Position numbers and translations under genes: made by a program. A stretch of DNA of 64,000 bases. Origin: Bacteroidetes bacterium 41-46 (GTDB lineage: Bacteria; Bacteroidota; Bacteroidia; Bacteroidales; UBA932). Each line of letters begins with the position of its first letter. Position 1 is the first letter of the stretch. The stretch spans positions 124,001 to 188,000 of the forward strand of contig MKTA01000015.1 of NCBI GenBank assembly GCA_001897515.1, in the 5' to 3' direction. Below the pieces are notes generated by a model. It did not search any database and was not told where the DNA came from. It was given only the letters and a program-made list of their open reading frames with translations. Of this stretch, positions 8,216 to 17,785 are shown piece after piece.

Positions 8216-10717
8216 TCAATCAAATTTTACAACTGTAATTCCAGATCCTCCCATCTCAAGAAGCTCGTCTTTTGCAGAAAAAACTCCGGGAACGCTCTTA
8301 AGATATTTTCTTATCTCCTCCTTCAAAATGCCATTTCCCTTTCCATGCAATATTTTAACCTCGCCAATGCCAATCATAATAGCATCGTCAATAAATCTGC
8401 TCACACTCTCAAGTGCCTCATCCGCTCTCTGACCTCTAACGTCTATTGATGGTTTAAAGTTCAGTCTCCTCTCAGACAGAGAAGATGATGCTGAAGTATA
8501 TGTATTAACAGGCTTAGTCGCCTCTTTGAACTCTTTTGCAGAAATTTTCTCAACCCTCAGGAGGGCCATTTTACTAATAATATTACCTATAGCAACACTG
8601 ACATCTTTCCCGTCAATTCTAATCACCTCGCCTGTTAAATCCCCTCCTTTAATCTTAACCTTATCACCAGGCAAAATTGTCTCATCCCTCTTGTCAACCA
8701 CAACAGATGAGACCTTCTCCTTAAGAACACCCTCTTTAGATTTATCGGCTCTTCTCTCCTCTCTCCTCTCTTTTCGCTTTTTTAATTGCTCCATCTTCCT
8801 CTCAATCCGTTCATTGCTTTCACTCCCTGACTCAACAGAGACACCTTTGCTGAACGTATTCAGCTCCCTCCTTACCGCTTTTGTCTTCTCTTTCTCCGCC
8901 TGACTCTCCTTTATCTCTTTTATTGTAACCTCTATCTTTCTGTTTGCATCTGCCAGAAGTCTTGCAGCCTCCTCCTTTGCCTCTGATATTATACTTTTTC
9001 TAAGAGCCTGTATATCTGCAAGTTCTTTCTGGTACCTATCTGTTATATTCTCAAGAGTTTTATCTGTACTCTTTATCCTGGCAAGTTTTTCATCCAGCAT
9101 CCTTCTGTTGCGGGCAATTTTCTTCAGATTCTTCTCAAGATCAACAAACTCTCCACCAGCTCTCTCCTCGGCATATTTGACGACACTCTGAGGCAACCCA
9201 ATTTTTTTTGCCAGCTCAAATGCAAAAGAGCTTCCGGGAACCCCTGTCTCAAGCTTAAAAAGAGGCTTAATATTCTGTACATCAAACTGCATCCCTCCGT
9301 TTACAACCCCCCTGCTTGTTCCTGCATAAAATTTCAGGTTGCTGTAGTGGGTAGTTATTACTCCAAAACAACCTCTCTCTTCCAGCTCTTTAAGGATTGC
9401 CTCAGCAATAGCACCACCCGCCGTTGGCTCAGTTCCGGCTCCGAATTCATCCACTAAAACAAGAGAATTATTATCTGCATTTTGTAACACATCTCTCATA
9501 TTAGTCAGGTGTGAACTATATGTACTCAAATCATTCTCTATAGACTGTTCATCACCAATATCTATGAAAATTTTTGAAAAGAGCGGGAATTCAGATATCT
9601 CTGAGGCAGGAACCAGCATTCCGGTCTGTAGCATATACTGAAGAATCCCTGTCGTTTTTAGGCAAACCGATTTCCCTCCTGCATTAGGTCCGGAGATAAG
9701 CAGAATCCTTTTGTCCCCGTTAAGTTCTAAATTAAGAGGAACAATCTCCTTACCCTCTCTTGTAAGTGCTCTTTCTAATATGGGATGCCTTCCCCTGAAA
9801 ATTCTAAGTTGTCTCTCTCTGGAAATTATTGGTTTGCCGGCGGACATGGCAAGGGCTACCTTAGCCTTGGCTCTTATAAAGTCAATCTGGGCAATAAAGT
9901 GAGCAGAAATAATTAATTCCGGAACGTATGGTCTCAGAAAATCAGAAAAATCAACCAATATTTTAAGAATCTCCCTCTGCTCGGCAAAATAGAGCTCTTT
10001 AACCTGGTTATTGAGCTCAACTATCTCCATGGGCTCAATAAAAACAGTCTTTCCCGAGGCGGATTCATCAACTACAAAGCCTGGAATTTTTCTTTTATTT
10101 GCTGCCGATACAGGTATTAGCATACGCCCTTCCCTAACAGATACAGATGCCTCTTCATCTGCCAGCCCATCAGCCTGAGCCCTCTTCAGAATTGAGGCTA
10201 CCCTTTTTGAAATAAGCCCCTCCTTCTCTCTGATTGAGGATCTGACAGCCATCAGACCCGGGCTGGCACTATCTCTTATCTCTCCATATTTGTCAATAAT
10301 TGAGTCAATTCTTCTGGAGACCTCAGGGAATACTACAACGGGAGCAGCCAGCCTTTTCAGGGCGGGATAGTTCTCCTCTTTAGTACTCTTAAAAAATCTG
10401 GTTATCGCCCCGGTGGCCTCAAGCGACTGTCTGAGTCTGAAAAGTGAAGCTGTATCCAGATAGTAGTGCTCTCTCTCAAGTTGTTTGAGAAAATCAGCTG
10501 TATCAACATACCCATCGTTTGGGAAGTTGCTCTCCAGCATCTGAATGACCCTCATCTCGTCCGCCTGGCTCAAAGACTCCTGAATCTCATTTAAATCTGT
10601 CAGGAATGAGAACTCAGCAGCCATGTTCTTAGCGGCATTTGTTGAGCATCCGCTCTCAACCATTACTCTTATTTTGTCAAAACCAATTTTTTGTTCAAGT
10701 CTTAAGAGATTCTTCAT
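8216..10717 (-). CDS. mutS2: Endonuclease MutS2
   Basis: At 833 residues this has full MutS2 length. It has a MutS-like core and clamp, then the ATPase with Walker A GPNAGGKS at about 343-350 and the Walker B/signature region VLVDEFGAGTEPTAGG. A long charged coiled-coil (about 510-660) follows, and a C-terminal Smr domain from about 765 (IDVRGQRADEAL, ILHGKGNGIL). The N-terminal mismatch-recognition domain of MutS1 is absent. MutS2 acts on recombination intermediates and, in some bacteria, on stalled ribosomes. It lies 3 bases after the diadenylate cyclase gene. Confidence 0.96.
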   Translation of the reverse strand: MKNLLRLEQKIGFDKIRVMVESGCSTNAAKNMAAEFSFLTDLNEIQESLSQADEMRVIQMLESNFPNDGYVDTADFLKQLEREHYYLDTASLFRLRQSLEATGAITRFFKSTKEENYPALKRLAAPVVVFPEVSRRIDSIIDKYGEIRDSASPGLMAVRSSIREKEGLISKRVASILKRAQADGLADEEASVSVREGRMLIPVSAANKRKIPGFVVDESASGKTVFIEPMEIVELNNQVKELYFAEQREILKILVDFSDFLRPYVPELIISAHFIAQIDFIRAKAKVALAMSAGKPIISRERQLRIFRGRHPILERALTREGKEIVPLNLELNGDKRILLISGPNAGGKSVCLKTTGILQYMLQTGMLVPASEISEFPLFSKIFIDIGDEQSIENDLSTYSSHLTNMRDVLQNADNNSLVLVDEFGAGTEPTAGGAIAEAILKELEERGCFGVITTHYSNLKFYAGTSRGVVNGGMQFDVQNIKPLFKLETGVPGSSFAFELAKKIGLPQSVVKYAEERAGGEFVDLEKNLKKIARNRRMLDEKLARIKSTDKTLENITDRYQKELADIQALRKSIISEAKEEAARLLADANRKIEVTIKEIKESQAEKEKTKAVRRELNTFSKGVSVESGSESNERIERKMEQLKKRKERREERRADKSKEGVLKEKVSSVVVDKRDETILPGDKVKIKGGDLTGEVIRIDGKDVSVAIGNIISKMALLRVEKISAKEFKEATKPVNTYTSASSSLSERRLNFKPSIDVRGQRADEALESVSRFIDDAIMIGIGEVKILHGKGNGILKEEIRKYLKSVPGVFSAKDELLEMGGSGITVVKFD

Positions 10718-10720
10718 CGG

Positions 10721-11503
10721 TTATTTATAGGCATTTTCTATAGCCAGCCTCAATTCATTAATACTGCTCATAGTTTTTATCTCTCCATTGCTGACAAAGG
10801 AGATTTCGCCTCTCTGCTCAGATACCACAATAACCTTGGCATCACTCTGCTCAGTAAGCCCTATTGCTGCTCTGTGTCTCATTCCATAATGAGCCGGAAT
10901 TCCAGGATTTTCTGTTATAGGAAGGGTGCATCTGGCCGCCAATATCTTCTCCCCGGAAATCAACATTGCACCATCATGCAAAGGAGTATTTTTAAAGAAT
11001 ATAGTCTCAATTAGCCTTCTGTTTACCATTGAGTCAATTCTGTCTCCGGTCTCTGACACAAACTCCAAAGCAGAGGTCTGAGCTAAAACTATTAGTGCAC
11101 CTGTTTTAGTCTCGGCCATCCGTTTACATGCAAGTGTAATCTCGTCAAGTGTCTCCAGCGATATCTCCCTTTTCTGCTTGCCCATAAAGGCTCTGATCAA
11201 TCTCATCTGCTGCCTTGAATCAATATACCTTGTTCCAATTCTAAGCAGAAATCTCCTTATCTCCTGCTGGAAAAGAATTACCAGCGCAATCCCTCCTACT
11301 CCAATAATCTGGCCCATGATTGCACTAAGCAGGTCCATGTGGAGAGCCTTTACCACTATCCAGATAACATAAAACACAAGTATTCCTGTGAATATATTCA
11401 TTGCGGCCGTCCCTTTTATAAGCTTATAAGCCTGATAAATAAGGAGCCCGACAAGAAAGATATCCAGGATATCTATAAATCCGATTTTGATGAAATCCAG
11501 CAT
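10721..11503 (-). CDS. cdaA: Diadenylate cyclase, CdaA/DacA type (c-di-AMP synthase)
   Basis: The 260-residue product has three N-terminal membrane helices (about 8-28, 35-55, 60-80) and then a DAC domain. The catalytic motifs are DGA at 177-179 (LHDGAMLIS) and RHR at 209-211 (GMRHRAAIG). It makes cyclic di-AMP from two ATP at the membrane. In many bacteria cdaA sits beside cdaR and glmM. Here it sits between comF and mutS2 and no CdaR-like gene is present. Confidence 0.95.
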   Translation of the reverse strand: MLDFIKIGFIDILDIFLVGLLIYQAYKLIKGTAAMNIFTGILVFYVIWIVVKALHMDLLSAIMGQIIGVGGIALVILFQQEIRRFLLRIGTRYIDSRQQMRLIRAFMGKQKREISLETLDEITLACKRMAETKTGALIVLAQTSALEFVSETGDRIDSMVNRRLIETIFFKNTPLHDGAMLISGEKILAARCTLPITENPGIPAHYGMRHRAAIGLTEQSDAKVIVVSEQRGEISFVSNGEIKTMSSINELRLAIENAYK

Positions 11504-11527
11504 AATCCGGTTACAAACTTAAAAATA

Positions 11528-12205
11528 TTATTCAACATATGCGAGTGTAGCTACGCTGACCCTACAACCATCAACCCCTAAAAGTGCTGCTCCGCAAGCT
11601 TCAAGCGTTGCACCTGTGGTCAGCACATCATCAACAAGCAAAATATGACGGCCTCTTATTTTAGAGCCATTTGCAAGAGAGAAAGAGGTGATGGCATTTC
11701 TCAACCTGCTTTCCGGGTCCATTGTTGTTTGAGATTGGCTAAAGAGATTTCTCTTCAATACTCCTTTTATTAGCTCAACACCCATCTCTGAGGCAACTGC
11801 CGTGCCAATCAGTGCTGCCTGATTGTATCCTCTCATCCTTGATTTCACCGGGCTCACAGGAACGGCAACTACAGCATCAACATCCTCGTAAAGGCCACTC
11901 TCCCTCAGCCTTTTTCCAAGCATTGAACCCAGAAAAAGAGCAAGAGTTCTTCTTCCGTTGTACTTTATCTCATGAATAAGACGTCCGTAATCACTGTCAT
12001 CACCATAGTAGAATAGAGAAGCCACCCTTTGAAAGTAGATTTTACCCCAAAACAGCTCCTCGGCGGGATTATCTCTTAAGCTCCAAAAATAGGTGTATGG
12101 AAATGATGAGAGACAGTCAAGGCAAATCTCCCTCTCAACTCCTCTCAAAATCTCTCTGCACACCGGGCAAACCCTTGGCAATATCAAGTCCGCTAAATCT
12201 CTCAC
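11528..12205 (-). CDS. comF: ComF-family phosphoribosyltransferase-like protein
   Basis: The 225-residue product has an N-terminal zinc-finger-like part (VCPVCREIL, then ICLDCLSSF, two CxxC pairs). A phosphoribosyltransferase fold follows, with the PRPP loop ILLVDDVLTTGATLEAC near residue 195. ComF proteins are linked to DNA uptake and recombination, but no other competence gene is seen here. It starts with GTG, which overlaps the TGA stop of the S41 protease gene (GTGA, 12202-12205), so translational coupling is likely. Confidence 0.9.
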   Translation of the reverse strand: MRDLADLILPRVCPVCREILRGVEREICLDCLSSFPYTYFWSLRDNPAEELFWGKIYFQRVASLFYYGDDSDYGRLIHEIKYNGRRTLALFLGSMLGKRLRESGLYEDVDAVVAVPVSPVKSRMRGYNQAALIGTAVASEMGVELIKGVLKRNLFSQSQTTMDPESRLRNAITSFSLANGSKIRGRHILLVDDVLTTGATLEACGAALLGVDGCRVSVATLAYVE

Positions 12206-13824
12206 TCTGTTTTTATCAATTCTGCAGACGCAGCCCTTTTTAACTGTTCGTCATTTGTTGTCATCTTCTCAAATCTGCCTCTCTGGAAGTGATATCTGGC
12301 ACAAATCTCCTCCTCAAGAAGAGCTTTAAGCTCCACCCTGTTTTTCAACAAAGCATCCCTTTTGCTAAGCTTAACTCTTGTCTCTAACTCCTTTAGATTA
12401 TCTCCAAAACCATCCAGCAAGCCCTCTCTCTTAGCTGTCTCTACCAGCTTGTCAAATTCAGCCTCAGATGAAGTTCTGTGGTCAAAATCTCTATTCTCCG
12501 CATATTCAATAAAATTCTCATACTCCTGATCAGAGATGAAGAACTCTTTAACAGGTGGTATAGAGGAGTTGTTCCTAAAGTAGAGGACAGAATAATCTCT
12601 TATTATATCTCCGTATATTAGCGAGATAGCTATTCTGCTGTATATTTTTGGACCGACAAGCACATCGGGGACAATACCACCTCCGTCATATACAGTTCTT
12701 CCCAAACGAGTTTTAAAAGGTTTTATAAGAGAATCGGGTACAAAGCCAACACTTCCGTCCTCATTTCTGTTGCTGTAGTCAATGGCTTGAACGCACCGTC
12801 CGCTAGGTGTATAATATTTTGCAGTAGTAAGTTTAAGTTTTGTGTTGTATCCCACATCTCTTATTGACTGTATAAGGCCCTTTCCAAATGTCCTGGTTCC
12901 CACAACAGTAGCTCTGTCCAAGTCCTGAAGAGCTCCGGCTACAATCTCTGATGATGATGCAGAGCCTGAATTCACTAAAACAAGTAGTGGAATTTTCAGG
13001 TCAACAGGCTCCTCCTTTGTGTAATATACAGCATCTGTCTGCTTATACCGGCCTAATGCGGAAACCACCTTTGTCCCGCTGGGGACAAACAGAGAGACAA
13101 TATTTACAGCCTCGTCAAGTAAACCTCCTCCATTACCTCTTAAATCCAATACAACCCTTTTGAGATTATTGCTCTTTTTAAGCTCTGTTAATGCACTCTT
13201 CACATCTTTCCAGCCATCAACAGTAAAACCTGTAATTCTTATATATCCAACTGTATCGCTAATCATTCCCCAATATGGGACATCTGTAACATGAACCCTC
13301 TCTCTTATTACCGTAATCTCCTCAATGGCTTCTCCCCTGAGTCTTTTTATTTTGAATTTGACCGGTGTTCCCGGCACACCTTTCATTCTGGCAGAACATT
13401 CATCCAGAGAGAGGAATTTAGTATGAGCCGTATCAACCATAATCAGGACATCGCCGGCAACCAGACCCGCTTTGTGAGCAGGAGAGCCTTCATAAATTTC
13501 AGATAGTTCAATCCCCTCTCCTCTTTTTGTTATTATCGCTCCAATTCCTCCATAAGAGCCGGTGGTCATCATCTCCAAATCCTCCTCATTCTCCTCCGGG
13601 ATCCATACAGTATAGGGATCCAGTGATTCCAGCATAGCCTCAATACCTCTCTTAACCAACTTATCCGCCTCCAGACTATCAACATAAAATAGTGACAACT
13701 CTCTCAACACAGAAAACTGGATATCAAGACTTTTACCCGTTTTAAATTCCTTTGACTGACCGTAAGATACAGCTGTCATCCCTACTGCGGCCGCAAGAAG
13801 TACGGCACTAATTAATCTCTTCAT
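12202..13824 (-). CDS. S41-family C-terminal processing protease (CtpA-like)
   Basis: The 540-residue secreted serine protease has a signal peptide (about residues 1-22) and a PDZ domain at about 85-170 (GGIGAIITKRGEG, AGLVAGDVL). The S41 catalytic core carries the Ser motif NSGSASSSE at about 285-293 and the general-base Lys in FGKG (Lys315). The C-terminal part after about 400 is a helical extension common in Bacteroidota homologues. It should process periplasmic or envelope proteins. It is the first gene of a packed minus-strand run and has its own TAAATTTG box. Confidence 0.93.
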   Translation of the reverse strand: MKRLISAVLLAAAVGMTAVSYGQSKEFKTGKSLDIQFSVLRELSLFYVDSLEADKLVKRGIEAMLESLDPYTVWIPEENEEDLEMMTTGSYGGIGAIITKRGEGIELSEIYEGSPAHKAGLVAGDVLIMVDTAHTKFLSLDECSARMKGVPGTPVKFKIKRLRGEAIEEITVIRERVHVTDVPYWGMISDTVGYIRITGFTVDGWKDVKSALTELKKSNNLKRVVLDLRGNGGGLLDEAVNIVSLFVPSGTKVVSALGRYKQTDAVYYTKEEPVDLKIPLLVLVNSGSASSSEIVAGALQDLDRATVVGTRTFGKGLIQSIRDVGYNTKLKLTTAKYYTPSGRCVQAIDYSNRNEDGSVGFVPDSLIKPFKTRLGRTVYDGGGIVPDVLVGPKIYSRIAISLIYGDIIRDYSVLYFRNNSSIPPVKEFFISDQEYENFIEYAENRDFDHRTSSEAEFDKLVETAKREGLLDGFGDNLKELETRVKLSKRDALLKNRVELKALLEEEICARYHFQRGRFEKMTTNDEQLKRAASAELIKTE

Positions 13825-13847
13825 ATGGTATAACTGTTACTTAAACA

Positions 13848-13855
13848 CAAATTTA
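13848..13855 (-). promoter_or_regulatory. -7 box for the S41 protease operon
   Basis: The minus strand reads TAAATTTG. The implied start near 13843 leaves a leader of about 20 bases to the ATG at 13824. Confidence 0.5.
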
Positions 13856-13864
13856 AAGTTTTAG

Positions 13865-13872
13865 TATCTTTG
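13865..13872 (+). promoter_or_regulatory. -7 box for the rdgB operon
   Basis: The plus strand reads TATCTTTG. The implied start is near 13877, 18 bases before the rdgB ATG. It is divergent from the S41 protease box only 10 bases away, so the two promoters must interfere or share regulation. Confidence 0.5.
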
Positions 13873-13894
13873 GTGCAATATACTAATTTCAATT

Positions 13895-14482
13895 ATGGAA
13901 CTTCTTTTTGCAACTGCCAACAAGCACAAATTGTCAGAAGCTATTGAAATACTGGGACCCTGCTTTAACCTTACAACCCCATTAGCCTTCGGTTTCTCTG
14001 GTGAGATTCCAGAAACGGCCTTAACCCTGGAAGAGAACTCACTTATGAAAGCCTCCTTTTTATGGGATATGTTTCACCATCCATGCTTTGCGGATGACAC
14101 TGGTCTTATAGTTGACGCTCTGGGCGGCAGACCCGGAGTACACTCAGCCCGCTATGCAGGACCAGAGGGAGACTCAGTAAAGAACACAAATCTTCTTCTT
14201 CAAGAGATGAGAGGCATTACTTCAAGGAGAGCCCGATTTGCAACCTGCGTAACTCTTATACTGTCAAAGGAGGAGATATTCCTTTTTGAGGGAAGAGTTG
14301 AGGGCAGAATTGCTAATGAACCTTCCGGTACAGGGGGGTTTGGTTATGATCCTGTTTTCATTCCTGATGGATATGACAAAACTCTTGCCGAACTCACTCC
14401 GCAGGAGAAAAATATTATTTCGCACAGAGGAGAGGCTATGAGAAAGCTCTCCGAGTTTCTTAATCAATATTGCTCAAAATGA
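13895..14482 (+). CDS. rdgB: dITP/XTP pyrophosphatase (RdgB/HAM1)
   Basis: The 195-residue product has full family length. Signature regions are FATANKHKLSEA at the N-terminus (substrate binding), CFADDTGLIVDALGGRPGVHSARYAG, and GTGGFGYDPVFIP. The enzyme hydrolyses non-canonical purine triphosphates (dITP, XTP) to monophosphates and so keeps them out of DNA. Its TGA stop overlaps the recO ATG (ATGA at 14479-14482). Confidence 0.97.
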   Translation: MELLFATANKHKLSEAIEILGPCFNLTTPLAFGFSGEIPETALTLEENSLMKASFLWDMFHHPCFADDTGLIVDALGGRPGVHSARYAGPEGDSVKNTNLLLQEMRGITSRRARFATCVTLILSKEEIFLFEGRVEGRIANEPSGTGGFGYDPVFIPDGYDKTLAELTPQEKNIISHRGEAMRKLSEFLNQYCSK

Positions 14483-15192
14483 GCTCCGTTACAAATATAG
14501 TTATACTCCATAAAACTAAGTTCGGAGATTCATCCTTTATTATCCACGGATACTCTTCTAACCACGGAAGATGCGGATTTATCCTTAAAAAAAGTGGCAG
14601 ATCTACCTCTCTCTCTCAGCTCCACCCTCTCTCTGTTATAGAGGCTGAGATTTCCGAAAAATCTAAGGGAGAGCTGATTTTCATAAACAACTTCAGGGCA
14701 TTGTATCCGTTACAGGGGATTCGTGAGAGCGTAAGTAAAAGTGCCGTAGCTATCTACATAAGCGAACTCCTCTACCGGAGTATAAGAGAGTATGGTCCGA
14801 GCCCGGGGTTTTTCAGCTTTCTGGTTAAATCAATACTGCTACTGGATGGATTAAGTGATGACTTTGCAAATTTCCACATTTGGTTTCTTGTTGAGCTCTC
14901 CAAAGAGGCTGGTTATGCACCTGAAAGGAACTACAATGAGGGGTCGCTATTTGATATGGCCTCGGCCTCTTTTACAGATACACCTCAACCAGGATCAAAA
15001 TATTTTACCCGTGAGAGCTCAGCTCTTCTTGCCACGATACTGTCAGAGAAGCAGGAGAGCATACATAAAATAAAACTCTCCGGCTCCAAAAGGGGACAAT
15101 TTGCCAGAGAGATGACAGAGTACCTATCCTACCATCTTGGTTTCACTATAAACATCCGATCTTTGGAAGTACTGCATACGGTCTTTGAATAA
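14479..15192 (+). CDS. recO: DNA repair protein RecO
   Basis: I choose the ATG at 14479, which overlaps the rdgB stop, over a TTG 9 bases upstream. This gives 237 residues. The N-terminal OB-fold region is clear (IVILHKTKFGDSSFIIHGYS), followed by the helical RecO domain (YISELLYRSI ... FANFHIWFLVELSKEAGYAP). The zinc-binding cysteine cluster found in some RecO proteins is absent. RecO loads RecA with RecR onto single-stranded DNA gaps. Confidence 0.93.
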   Translation: MSSVTNIVILHKTKFGDSSFIIHGYSSNHGRCGFILKKSGRSTSLSQLHPLSVIEAEISEKSKGELIFINNFRALYPLQGIRESVSKSAVAIYISELLYRSIREYGPSPGFFSFLVKSILLLDGLSDDFANFHIWFLVELSKEAGYAPERNYNEGSLFDMASASFTDTPQPGSKYFTRESSALLATILSEKQESIHKIKLSGSKRGQFAREMTEYLSYHLGFTINIRSLEVLHTVFE

Positions 15193-15222
15193 TACTTAAC
15201 TTTACCCGGAAAACTCATTAAG

Positions 15223-16749
15223 ATGACCATAGTTTCAAAGATATACAGATTTTACTCCACCAGGCGCATTAAGATGCTTGACCTCAACCGTAAAGACCCT
15301 ATTTCGTTTCAAAGGGGGCTTTTTGAAACCTTTATGAAAAAGGGGGGAGAGACTATTTTCGGCAAAGAGCATAATATCAGAGAAGGAATGACTTTAAAAG
15401 AGTTTCAGAAGTCTGTCCCGCTTAGAGATTACGACAAACTTGAGAGCTGGATTAAAAGAGCACGCAGCGGAGAGGAGAATCTCCTCTGGCCCGGAAGAAC
15501 TGTGTGGTTTGCAAAATCAAGTGGAACCAGCAGCTCAAAAAGCAAGTTTATTCCCATTACCGACGAGTCTTTAAACTTATGCCACTATGATGGGATGCAA
15601 AATATGCTCTCCACATATATTCACAACAATCCTGACTCAAAACTTCTTGAGGGGATGGCACTAACACTTGGAGGGAGTGCCAAAATAGATGAGGCGGGAG
15701 ATGGAAGAACCCAATACGGAGACCTCTCAGCAATACTATTGAAAAACTCACCGATACTTGCAGAGTTCAGAAGGACTCCGCCGGCAGAGATAGCACTTAT
15801 AAGCGATTTTGAGAAAAAAGTTGACGAGATCTGCAGGGTTGCCTCTAAACAAAATGTGACAAGCATCTCCGGAGTCCCATCCTGGAACCTTATCCTGCTA
15901 AATGCCATACTCAAATATAACGGGAAAAAGGATCTGCGTGAGGTTTGGCCAAACCTGGAGTTATTTATGCACGGGGGTATTAGTTTTGATCCGTACAGGA
16001 AAGAGTATTTAAGAATCATACCTCATGGGGATATGAACTATATGGAGAATTATAATGCCTCTGAGGGGTATTTTGCTTTCCAGGATGATCCCTCCGATAG
16101 CTCTATGCTTTTGATGACAAATGGAGGTGTTTTCTATGAATTCATACCTATTGACAAGCTTGAAGAGGCGTTAGAGGGGCGGTTTAAAGAGTTTGAAACC
16201 GCTGAATCTGTTAGGAAAGGGATCAACTATGCAATGGTAATTACGACAAATGGTGGGTTATGGCGTTATCTAATTGGAGATTCGGTAGTGTTTACATCCC
16301 TGTTCCCTCATAAAATCTCCATTACAGGAAGAACACAGCTCTTTATAAATGCATTTGGAGAGGAGCTTATGATAAGTAATGCCGAAAGAGCCCTGTCCAA
16401 GACATGTAATATCTGCGATTGCTCTGTTGAAAACTATACTGTGGCTCCTTTATTCATGGAGGAGGGGGGTAAGGGATCTCATCAGTGGATTATTGAGTTT
16501 AAAATCCCTCCCGCTGATCTGGAACTATTTGTAAACACTCTTGACGAAGAGGTTTGCAAAGTTAACTCAGACTATGAGGCCAAAAGGGCAAATAGTGTTA
16601 CAATGACCAGGTTATCTGTTGTCCCTCTTCCTGAGGGGACCTTTTACAGATGGATGAAAGAGAGCGGAAAGCTTGGAGGACAAAACAAAGTACCAAGGCT
16701 TAACAATGGAAGAAAATTTGCAGACAAACTATTGGAGTACATTAAATAA
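15223..16749 (+). CDS. GH3 auxin-responsive-promoter-family adenylate-forming enzyme
   Basis: The 508-residue cytoplasmic protein has GH3/ANL-superfamily motifs: the phosphate-binding loop SSGTSS at about 99-104 followed by SKFIPITD, and YNASEGYF (about 275), equivalent to the A5 YxxxE motif. Plant GH3 enzymes adenylate acyl acids and amidate them with amino acids. Bacterial members are poorly described, so the substrate is unknown. The neighbour downstream is a LuxE-like protein, also adenylate-forming, and the two could act on the same acyl substrate. The reading is clear for family, not for function. Confidence 0.88.
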   Translation: MTIVSKIYRFYSTRRIKMLDLNRKDPISFQRGLFETFMKKGGETIFGKEHNIREGMTLKEFQKSVPLRDYDKLESWIKRARSGEENLLWPGRTVWFAKSSGTSSSKSKFIPITDESLNLCHYDGMQNMLSTYIHNNPDSKLLEGMALTLGGSAKIDEAGDGRTQYGDLSAILLKNSPILAEFRRTPPAEIALISDFEKKVDEICRVASKQNVTSISGVPSWNLILLNAILKYNGKKDLREVWPNLELFMHGGISFDPYRKEYLRIIPHGDMNYMENYNASEGYFAFQDDPSDSSMLLMTNGGVFYEFIPIDKLEEALEGRFKEFETAESVRKGINYAMVITTNGGLWRYLIGDSVVFTSLFPHKISITGRTQLFINAFGEELMISNAERALSKTCNICDCSVENYTVAPLFMEEGGKGSHQWIIEFKIPPADLELFVNTLDEEVCKVNSDYEAKRANSVTMTRLSVVPLPEGTFYRWMKESGKLGGQNKVPRLNNGRKFADKLLEYIK

Positions 16750-16765
16750 TTGTACAAAGCAGGCA

Positions 16766-17779
16766 ATGGTAAAAGAGAAAAGCAATTTACAAATACAAAT
16801 TGAAAGGTTTATCTCATCTGAACCCCAGGGGGAAAATTCAAATGACTTTTGCGATCTTGCGCTAAAAGTCTTCAGGTATCAGGCAGCAAACTGTGAACCC
16901 TATTCCAGATACATCTCCCTTTTGGGAGTTGACATAAATAGCATATCAGATGTTGAAGAGATTCCCTTTCTGCCGGTAAAGTTGTTTAAATCAAGCGTTG
17001 TTTACTCATCTGTGTCTAAGCCGGAGAAGGTCTTTACGAGCAGCGCAACCACCGGAATGACTCCATCCAGTCACTATGTTTCAGATCTCTCAATATATAA
17101 ACTAAGCTTCAAGAGAGGTTTTGAACTATTCTACGGCTCCCCTGAGAGATACAACATTTTAGCTCTGCTCCCTTCATATCTTGAAAGAGAGGGTTCATCG
17201 CTAATTTATATGGCAGACCAGCTGATAAGGTGGAGCAAGAGCCCTTTAAGCGGATTCTATCTTTACAACTATGCTGAGCTTAAAGAGACATTAATGAAAT
17301 CTATGGTAAGCAAAAGAGAGACCCTACTTCTGGGAGTAAGTTTTGCTCTGGTTGATTTTGCAAGAGAGTACAACATCTCAATGCCTGAAGCCATAATAAT
17401 GGAGACAGGGGGGATGAAGGGAAGAGGAGAGGAGTTGAGCCGGGAGGAGATTCATGCCATCATAAAAGGATCTTTTGGAGTAAAAAACGTCCATTCAGAG
17501 TATGGAATGGCAGAGTTGCTCTCACAAGCCTATTCTGACGGGAATGGCCTATTCAGGACGCCGCACTGGATGAAGTTTTTTCTTAGAAGTCTGTCAAACC
17601 CACTCAGAATAACTGATGATGAACGGGGAGGATTAAATATTATTGATCTTTCCAATATTAACTCTTGTTCGTTCATAGAGACAGAGGACATTGGAATAAA
17701 AGAGGCCGGAAATCTCTGGAGAATTCCCGGCCGCATTCAAAACTCTGAGATAAGGGGGTGCAACCTCCTGCTCTCATAA
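16766..17779 (+). CDS. LuxE-like acyl-protein synthetase/acyltransferase
   Basis: The frame is open from inside the GH3 gene, but the ATG at 16766 (17 bases after the GH3 stop) gives a sensible 337-residue product. A phosphate-loop-like TSSATTGMTP lies at residues 91-100. SEYGMAELLSQAY near residue 250 matches the A5-type motif of LuxE, which activates fatty acids as acyl-AMP in bioluminescent bacteria. No luxCD or luciferase genes are present. A role in activating or transferring an acyl or aryl acid is likely, but the partner is unknown. Confidence 0.82.
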   Translation: MVKEKSNLQIQIERFISSEPQGENSNDFCDLALKVFRYQAANCEPYSRYISLLGVDINSISDVEEIPFLPVKLFKSSVVYSSVSKPEKVFTSSATTGMTPSSHYVSDLSIYKLSFKRGFELFYGSPERYNILALLPSYLEREGSSLIYMADQLIRWSKSPLSGFYLYNYAELKETLMKSMVSKRETLLLGVSFALVDFAREYNISMPEAIIMETGGMKGRGEELSREEIHAIIKGSFGVKNVHSEYGMAELLSQAYSDGNGLFRTPHWMKFFLRSLSNPLRITDDERGGLNIIDLSNINSCSFIETEDIGIKEAGNLWRIPGRIQNSEIRGCNLLLS

Positions 17780-17785
17780 AAATTT

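Noticed and set aside
8526-8903. Long plus-strand open frame inside mutS2
   Set aside because: It is the antisense of the low-complexity charged coiled-coil of mutS2 (serine/leucine-rich translation) and has no independent support.
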